Shown: one piece after another, positions 13,681 to 17,236 of the stretch
Layout: each line of letters starts with the position of its first letter
Numbering within the stretch: the first letter of the stretch is position 1
DNA from: Methylophaga sp.
Lineage (GTDB): Bacteria > Pseudomonadota > Gammaproteobacteria > Nitrosococcales > Methylophagaceae
Direction: 5' to 3'
NCBI GenBank assembly: GCA_014762585.1
Contig: JABURN010000172.1
Span: 1 to 17,236 of the forward strand
Length of the DNA stretch: 17,236 nucleotides
Position numbers and translations under genes: made by a program
Notes under the pieces: model-generated
The model's input: the letters and a program-made list of their open reading frames with translations, nothing else
Told to the model about the DNA's origin: nothing
Database searches by the model: none

Positions 13681-13800
13681 GACAAACCCAGGCATGAGAC
13701 AGCAGCAAATCAATAAAATTCGTTTATTTACAGTTCAGACCGGAGAGTCACTCCTCTTCTTCGGTTAGCTTTGAGCCTGCCGGATGCAGGCTCTTTTTTT
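13681..13800 (+). ncRNA. Candidate small RNA with CU-rich loop and strong terminator
   Basis: The strong terminator at 13773-13800 follows no recognised gene on its strand. Just before it, ACCGGAGAG (13739-13747) pairs with TTCTTCGGT (13757-13765, two G-U pairs), exposing a TCACTCCTC loop. CUCCUC is complementary to Shine-Dalgarno GAGGAG, a common seed in trans-acting small RNAs. The 5' end is uncertain: if the FNR-type box acts at -41.5, the RNA starts near 13681 and is about 120 nt, the size of E. coli FnrS, but no good -10 is seen there. TAAAAT at 13714-13719 is another possible -10. The same stretch holds a 24-codon frame (13694-13768) ending 4 nt before the terminator stem, with a poor ribosome binding site, so a small peptide gene is the alternative. 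Confidence 0.4.
13773..13800 (+). terminator. Strong rho-independent terminator with no assigned upstream gene
   Basis: GAGCCTGC (13773-13780), loop CGGAT, GCAGGCTC (13786-13793), followed by seven T. From here to the lipocalin start (13801-13926) I see no further clear structure or promoter. Confidence 0.9.
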
Positions 13801-13926
13801 CGGTCCATTCTCCCCCCAATAACTCATCCGCCCAACGCACAAATTCAGAGCAAGACGCGCTAATCTGGGGCTTCACGGCAAATTCACAGTTTCAGACCAA
13901 CACTGAGCCAAAAACAGGAGTCAGTG

Positions 13927-14475
13927 ATGCGCCAATACTTCAAAATCGGTTTGATTCTATCGGTTTGTCTCAGTCTATTAGGATGCCAGAGTATGTCGAA
14001 GCCCCCCTTGGACACGGTCGACTATGTTGATATTGAGCGATTTATGGGTGACTGGTACGTTATCGCCAATATTCCCACCTTTATCGAGGAAGAGGCTTAT
14101 AACGCGCTTGAGTCGTATGAGCTCAATGATGATGGCACCATTGCCACCACTTTTACGTTTAATGAAGGTGGCTTTAATGGTGAACTCAAAACCTATCATC
14201 CCAAAGGCTTTGTCGAGAACAGGGAAAGCAATGCTGTTTGGGGCATGCAGTTTGTCTGGCCGATTAAAGCCGATTACCGCATTGTCTATCTGACTGAAGA
14301 GTACAGTCAGGTGATTATTGGGCGAAACAAAAGAGATTATGTCTGGATTATGGCGAGAACACCGCAGATTCCGGAAGCCGACTATCAGCACATGCTGAAA
14401 CTGATTGCAGAGATGGGTTATGACATCAGCATGGTTCGCCGGGTGCCACAGCAACCGCTGCCAGACAGGGAGTAA
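13927..14475 (+). CDS. blc: Outer-membrane lipocalin lipoprotein (Blc family)
   Basis: 182 aa from the ATG at 13927, which has AGGAG 6 nt upstream; a GTG one codon earlier would be too close to it. A lipoprotein signal ends in LSLLGC with Cys20 as the lipidated residue; Gln at +2 predicts outer-membrane sorting. The lipocalin domain follows: the GxW motif is GDW (41-43) in FMGDWYVIANIP, with later strands such as YRIVYLTEEYSQVIIGRN and YVWIMARTP typical of Blc/apolipoprotein D-like proteins. Family role: binding of fatty acids or lysophospholipids during envelope stress. It is followed after 5 nt by a BLUF photoreceptor gene, so the two share an mRNA, which links the lipocalin to light or photo-oxidative stress; that link is inference. 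Confidence 0.92.
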   Translation: MRQYFKIGLILSVCLSLLGCQSMSKPPLDTVDYVDIERFMGDWYVIANIPTFIEEEAYNALESYELNDDGTIATTFTFNEGGFNGELKTYHPKGFVENRESNAVWGMQFVWPIKADYRIVYLTEEYSQVIIGRNKRDYVWIMARTPQIPEADYQHMLKLIAEMGYDISMVRRVPQQPLPDRE

Positions 14476-14480
14476 ATGGA

Positions 14481-14912
14481 ATGTATCTTGTGAGCCTGGT
14501 TTATGCCAGTACCCGTGCTGATGACTGGGAAGACAATGACATTTACCAGATTTTGTCCGAATCAGGAAAGAACAACGCAAAATCGTCTATCACCGGCTCG
14601 CTCTGCTTCAACGGGGACTATTTCCTGCAGTGCCTGGAAGGTGGCCGCACGGCGGTAAATGAGCTCTACCGCAGGATACATAATGATCGGCGCCACCGTG
14701 ATGTCATCCTGCTGCATTACAGTGAAATCACTCAGCGCAGCTTCGAGCAGTGGCACATGCTGTATGTGCCGGAGTCCAGAATCAGTGAGTCACAAATTCT
14801 GCGCTATTCCGGTCAAAAGCAATTCAACCCTTATCAAATGAGTGGTGCAAGCGCACTGCAATTATGCCGTGAACTTGCTTTCATCGCCCCCGAGGAGCAA
14901 TCAGAGCTTTAA
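14481..14912 (+). CDS. BLUF-domain blue-light photoreceptor (stand-alone)
   Basis: 143 aa. The first 95 residues form a BLUF domain that binds FAD. Tyr8, Asn32, Gln50, Trp91 and Met93 lie at the same spacing as Tyr21, Asn45, Gln63, Trp104 and Met106 of AppA (constant offset -13), so the photoactive hydrogen-bond network is intact. Other matches: ITGSLCFNGDYFLQCLEG and RRIHNDRRHRDV. The remaining 45 residues hold no known output domain, so it is a short BLUF protein that would act through a partner, as PixD or YcgF-like proteins do. It starts 5 nt after the lipocalin stop, with GGGAG overlapping that gene's end. It overlaps the convergent cysteine hydrolase by 12 nt. Confidence 0.94.
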   Translation: MYLVSLVYASTRADDWEDNDIYQILSESGKNNAKSSITGSLCFNGDYFLQCLEGGRTAVNELYRRIHNDRRHRDVILLHYSEITQRSFEQWHMLYVPESRISESQILRYSGQKQFNPYQMSGASALQLCRELAFIAPEEQSEL

Positions 14913-15494
14913 GTCATCGACCGAGTTGATCACTGCGGCATATAAATCCCGGGTTGAAGCGAGCGCCGCTTCGTGCACTTGTTTTGCCGGCAAGCTGCTG
15001 CCGTCTGGCGCATCCAGGCTACGCGTAGCACTAGCGCTGGCAACCACGGTCGGGTTATAGCCCAGGTTGAAACCACCATGAGCGGTTGAGTTAACGCACA
15101 TATGGGTCATGAATCCGGCCAGAATAATGTTCTCTATCCCCTGCCCGCGAAGGTATTCATCCAGTGGCGTCTGCACAAAAGCATTGGGGAAGTTTTTGGT
15201 AATCACATGTTCACCATCGGTCGGTGCAACTTCAGCGGCTATTTCACCCAAGGCAGTGTTGAGGTCATACGGTGAGCCTGCACCACCATCATGCTGAATA
15301 TGAAATACCGGTACGCCATTATCTCGTGCCAGCTGCAACAGTTTCTGAGCCTGTTTAAGGGCTTCTTCCACCCCTTCTAGCTGCATCACACCCTGACGGT
15401 AGGTGTTCTGGCAGTCGATCATAATCAGTGCCGAGTCACTCAGCGCTGAGGGCTGGTGTCCCAGTCCCACGATATCTCTCAATGTTGTATTCAT
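14901..15494 (-). CDS. Isochorismatase-like cysteine hydrolase
   Basis: 197 aa, the usual size for this family. The catalytic triad is visible: Asp27 in LIMIDCQN, Lys100 in VITKNFPNAF, and Cys133 in FMTHMCVNSTAHGGF. These enzymes hydrolyse amides or ethers of small molecules (nicotinamide, N-carbamoyl compounds, isochorismate); a Cys nucleophile rules out the EntB-type isochorismatases that lack it. The substrate cannot be told from sequence. GGAG lies 8 nt before the ATG at 15494. Its last 12 nt overlap the last 12 nt of the BLUF gene tail-to-tail, leaving no room for a terminator between them. It is divergent from the cation channel. Confidence 0.9.
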   Translation of the reverse strand: MNTTLRDIVGLGHQPSALSDSALIMIDCQNTYRQGVMQLEGVEEALKQAQKLLQLARDNGVPVFHIQHDGGAGSPYDLNTALGEIAAEVAPTDGEHVITKNFPNAFVQTPLDEYLRGQGIENIILAGFMTHMCVNSTAHGGFNLGYNPTVVASASATRSLDAPDGSSLPAKQVHEAALASTRDLYAAVINSVDDLKL

Positions 15495-15552
15495 TCCGGT
15501 ATCTCCAGTTTTTCCCTGACCTTAGCATAATCCAGGTACAAACACATGGCAG

Positions 15553-15580
15553 TTGCATAAATCCGGGCGACGGTTATTAT
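15553..15580 (+). promoter_or_regulatory. Candidate promoter of the cation channel gene
   Basis: TATTAT (15575-15580, 5 of 6) with TTGCAT (15553-15558) 16 nt upstream. The start would be near 15587, inside or at a GC-rich hairpin. Confidence 0.4.
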
Positions 15581-15582
15581 TC

Positions 15583-15600
15583 CGCGGGAATCAACCCGCG
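15583..15600 (+). repeat. GC-rich hairpin in the channel leader
   Basis: CGCGGG (15583-15588) and CCCGCG (15595-15600) around AATCAA. It ends 4 nt before the Shine-Dalgarno GGAG (15605-15608) and could limit translation or transcription start. Confidence 0.6.
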
Positions 15601-15613
15601 TTCCGGAGTCTCA

Positions 15614-16453
15614 ATGCAAGGTGTTAAATCCCATCGTCCATTCAGCCTGACCCGCATTTTTAATGCGATCAGAAGCAACCGCCTTTTCGAAATTATTGTT
15701 GTCGGCGTCATCCTGTTTTCCGCGCTTCTGGCTGGCGCTAAAACTTATGACATCTCACCCGCCGTGGTTAATATCATGGTCTGGCTCGATTACAGCATCA
15801 CCCTGTTCTTCCTTATAGAAATCAGCATTCGTTTTTTTGCTGAGGAACGCAAATGGCAATTCTTTAAAAGTGGCTGGAATATCTTCGATACCCTTATCGT
15901 GGTGATCAGTCTGATCCCGATACAGGACAGCGAGCTGGCATTGGTAGGCCGGCTGATTCGTATCTTCCGGGTGCTGAGGATGGTCTCTGTGATTCCTGAG
16001 CTGCGTACGCTCCTTAACTCATTGCTTAAAGCCCTGCCCCAGTTAGGTTATGTGGCATTGCTGATGTTCATTATCGTTTATATTTATGCCGCAGTAGGTA
16101 CAACCTTCTTCGCTAAAATTAACGACACACTGTGGGGTGATATCACGGTATCGATGCTGACGCTTTTCCGGGTCATGACCTTTGAAGACTGGACAGATGT
16201 GATGTACGAAACTATGGCAGTGCACCCTCTGAGCTGGATCTTCTACATCAGCTTTATCTTTCTCAATGCTTTTGCTTTTCTGAACATGCTGATTGGCATT
16301 GTGGTGAATGTGATGGAAAAGGAAAGTGCCGAACAGTGGCAGAAAGATCACGCTGACGAACCGACTGTAGCTGATTTATCCCGTCAGATTGAAGAACTCA
16401 AAGCGTTACTGGTGCAGCAATCAGAACTTCAGGCAATAAAAAAGGGAGCTTAA
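15614..16453 (+). CDS. Voltage-gated cation channel, one-domain (BacNav/CavAb-like)
   Basis: 279 aa from the ATG at 15614 (GGAG 5 nt upstream); the open frame extends 62 codons further back but without a ribosome binding site and into the opposite-strand gene. It has six helices: S1-S4 voltage sensor (about 25-125), with S4 carrying four arginines every third residue (R113, R116, R119, R122), then S5, pore loop and S6. The C-terminal 250-275 looks like the coiled coil that tetramerises such channels. The selectivity filter TFEDWTD (189-195) differs from the sodium-channel TLESWSM or TLESWAS. It matches the calcium-selective engineered CavAb filter TLDDWSD in having acidic residues at all three ring positions. 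Calcium permeability is inference. A terminator overlaps the stop codon. Confidence 0.9.
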   Translation: MQGVKSHRPFSLTRIFNAIRSNRLFEIIVVGVILFSALLAGAKTYDISPAVVNIMVWLDYSITLFFLIEISIRFFAEERKWQFFKSGWNIFDTLIVVISLIPIQDSELALVGRLIRIFRVLRMVSVIPELRTLLNSLLKALPQLGYVALLMFIIVYIYAAVGTTFFAKINDTLWGDITVSMLTLFRVMTFEDWTDVMYETMAVHPLSWIFYISFIFLNAFAFLNMLIGIVVNVMEKESAEQWQKDHADEPTVADLSRQIEELKALLVQQSELQAIKKGA

Positions 16454-16464
16454 GCTCCCTTTTT
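16444..16464. terminator. Terminator overlapping the channel stop codon, bidirectional with dps
   Basis: GGGAGC (16444-16449), loop TTAA, GCTCCC (16454-16459), then TTTTT; an A-run lies before it. The stem encodes the last codons and the TAA stop (16451-16453) is the loop. Confidence 0.85.
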
Positions 16465-16489
16465 CTATCAGTGAAAATAATCACTTGAC

Positions 16490-16957
16490 TTACTGCATGG
16501 CGCGCAGCATCCAGGCGGTTTTTTCGTGAACCCGCATACGGTCACCGACCAGTGCTGCGGTTGATTCATCATCTGCATCCTGTGCTTTTTTCAGCACTTC
16601 GCGGCAGGTTTTAACAACCTGTTCGTGACCGTGCGTCAATGTCACGACCATATCAGCAGCGCCGGGAACACCTTCTACCTCATCAATGCTGCTGAGTTCA
16701 GCAAAAGACTTGTAGGTACCAGGGGCAGCGATGCCCAGAGTACGAATACGTTCAGCGATATCATCCACAGCCTGAGCCAGTTCGGTGTAATGCTCTTCAA
16801 ACATCAGGTGCAGTTCACGAAATTGCGGACCCGTCACATTCCAGTGGAAGTTATGGGTCTGCAGGTACAAAGTATAGCTGTCTGCCAACAGACGTTTCAG
16901 TCCATCAGCGATGTCTTGTCTATCCTGCTTATTAATACCAATATCAATGGTACTCAT
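16490..16957 (-). CDS. dps: Dps-family DNA-protecting ferritin
   Basis: 155 aa, a typical Dps four-helix protein that forms 12-subunit shells, oxidises Fe(II) with H2O2 and protects DNA. The intersubunit ferroxidase residues are present: His38 (HNFHWNVTG), His50, Glu54, Asp65 and Glu69, spaced like E. coli His51, His63, Asp67, Asp78 and Glu82. The start is the ATG at 16957 with AAGGAGG about 6 nt upstream; an ATG 14 codons earlier would put that site inside the gene. The N-terminus ([14 protein letters not shown]) is short and has few lysines, so direct DNA binding is doubtful. It is convergent with the channel across a shared terminator. Upstream there are inverted repeats but no clear promoter. 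Confidence 0.94.
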   Translation of the reverse strand: MSTIDIGINKQDRQDIADGLKRLLADSYTLYLQTHNFHWNVTGPQFRELHLMFEEHYTELAQAVDDIAERIRTLGIAAPGTYKSFAELSSIDEVEGVPGAADMVVTLTHGHEQVVKTCREVLKKAQDADDESTAALVGDRMRVHEKTAWMLRAMQ

Positions 16958-16987
16958 TATTGTGCCTCCTTGTTCAGAGTTATAAAT

Positions 16988-17021
16988 GACCTTAGTCAAT
17001 CCGGCGAAGGTCAGGTTCGCC
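16988..17021. repeat. Overlapping inverted repeats upstream of dps
   Basis: GACCTT (16988-16993) with AAGGTC (17007-17012), and GGCGAA (17003-17008) with TTCGCC (17016-17021). The two are mutually exclusive as hairpins. They lie 31-64 nt upstream of the dps start and may be regulator sites for peroxide or stationary-phase control. The rest of 17022-17177 is AT-rich with no feature I can name. Confidence 0.4.
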
Positions 17022-17177
17022 TTAAATTTGATTTCATTCTATTAGCTACGTGACATAAAGTGAAACAAGTAATTCTGGTTAAATTAATCGACTGAATCGA
17101 TGGGCTTTTGTTCTTTTACCAATTACGGTTTTTCCAATCATATTAATTGAACTTATTCGTTTTACTTGCCATTCTCA

Positions 17178-17196
17178 ATTAATGATAATCATTCTC
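17178..17196. promoter_or_regulatory. Fur box upstream of the right-edge gene
   Basis: ATTAATGATAATCATTCTC matches the 19-bp Fur consensus (GATAATGATAATCATTATC) at 16 of 19 positions, with a perfect central palindrome AATGATAATCATT (17181-17193). CATTCTCAA occurs at both flanks (17170-17178 and 17190-17198), which may extend it to a tandem site. It is 17 nt upstream of the ATG at 17214, so iron repression is predicted for that gene. Confidence 0.85.
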
Positions 17197-17213
17197 AAAA
17201 AGGAGGAATCAGA

Positions 17214-17236
17214 ATGGCTAAGACAATCAGTTTCGC
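17214..17236 (+). CDS. 5' end of an iron-regulated gene (runs off the right edge)
   Basis: The ATG at 17214 is preceded by a near-perfect Shine-Dalgarno (AAAGGAGG, spacing 7) and a Fur box, so it is a real start. Only MAKTISF is readable. The family cannot be named; iron uptake, an iron-sparing enzyme or a regulator are all possible. Confidence 0.75.

Noticed and set aside
13978..14580. 200-codon minus-strand frame opposite the lipocalin
   Set aside because: The plus strand encodes a complete lipocalin with lipobox; the antisense frame shows no family features and no start signals.
15428..15613. 62-residue N-terminal extension of the cation channel
   Set aside because: It has no ribosome binding site, overlaps the divergent hydrolase gene, and the family starts close to the first voltage-sensor helix; the ATG at 15614 has GGAG 5 nt upstream.

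Overview
The window looks like a chromosomal stretch of a gammaproteobacterium, most plausibly a marine-type methylotroph related to Methylophaga. That placement is inference. It rests on two unlinked pqqA genes (precursor of PQQ, the cofactor of methanol dehydrogenases), on gene families typical of Gammaproteobacteria, and on moderate GC with classical sigma70, NsrR, FNR-type and Fur-type sites. I see no tRNA, rRNA, CRISPR array, transposase, integrase or plasmid function. It reads as ordinary chromosome rich in sensing and stress genes.

Layout. 1-4014: a partial gene runs off the left edge on the minus strand, behind a large hybrid histidine kinase whose N-terminal membrane domain has the copper and ethylene-binding residues of plant ETR1. 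Divergent to it is a PleD-like response-regulator diguanylate cyclase. 4055-4682: a first orphan pqqA with its own terminator, then a cold-shock protein with a long leader. 4681-6919: an SDR oxidoreductase divergent from an MscS-type channel. 7036-9227: a small secreted protein, a two-cysteine OhrR with a palindromic operator, a perfect 23-bp tandem duplication, an unknown membrane protein and a second orphan pqqA. 9239-11772 (minus): 5-formyl-THF cyclo-ligase, a small membrane protein and a second, membrane-bound diguanylate cyclase. 11802-13800: a nitric-oxide module, with flavohaemoglobin behind a promoter carrying an NsrR box, nsrR convergent to it, a perfect FNR-type box, and a candidate small RNA ending in a strong terminator. 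13927-14912: an outer-membrane lipocalin and a BLUF blue-light sensor in a tight operon, tail-to-tail with a cysteine hydrolase. 15553-17236: a one-domain voltage-gated cation channel with an acidic, calcium-channel-like filter, Dps, and the first codons of a gene behind a strong Fur box.

Common themes are environmental sensing (ethylene-like ligand, blue light, peroxide, NO, oxygen, iron, osmotic stress), cyclic-di-GMP signalling (two GGEEF enzymes, both with I-sites) and C1 metabolism (PQQ precursor, folate salvage). The most striking items are the ETR1-like receptor kinase, the paired orphan pqqA genes with matching leader hairpins, the FNR-box-associated candidate RNA with a CUCCUC loop, and the calcium-channel-like filter.
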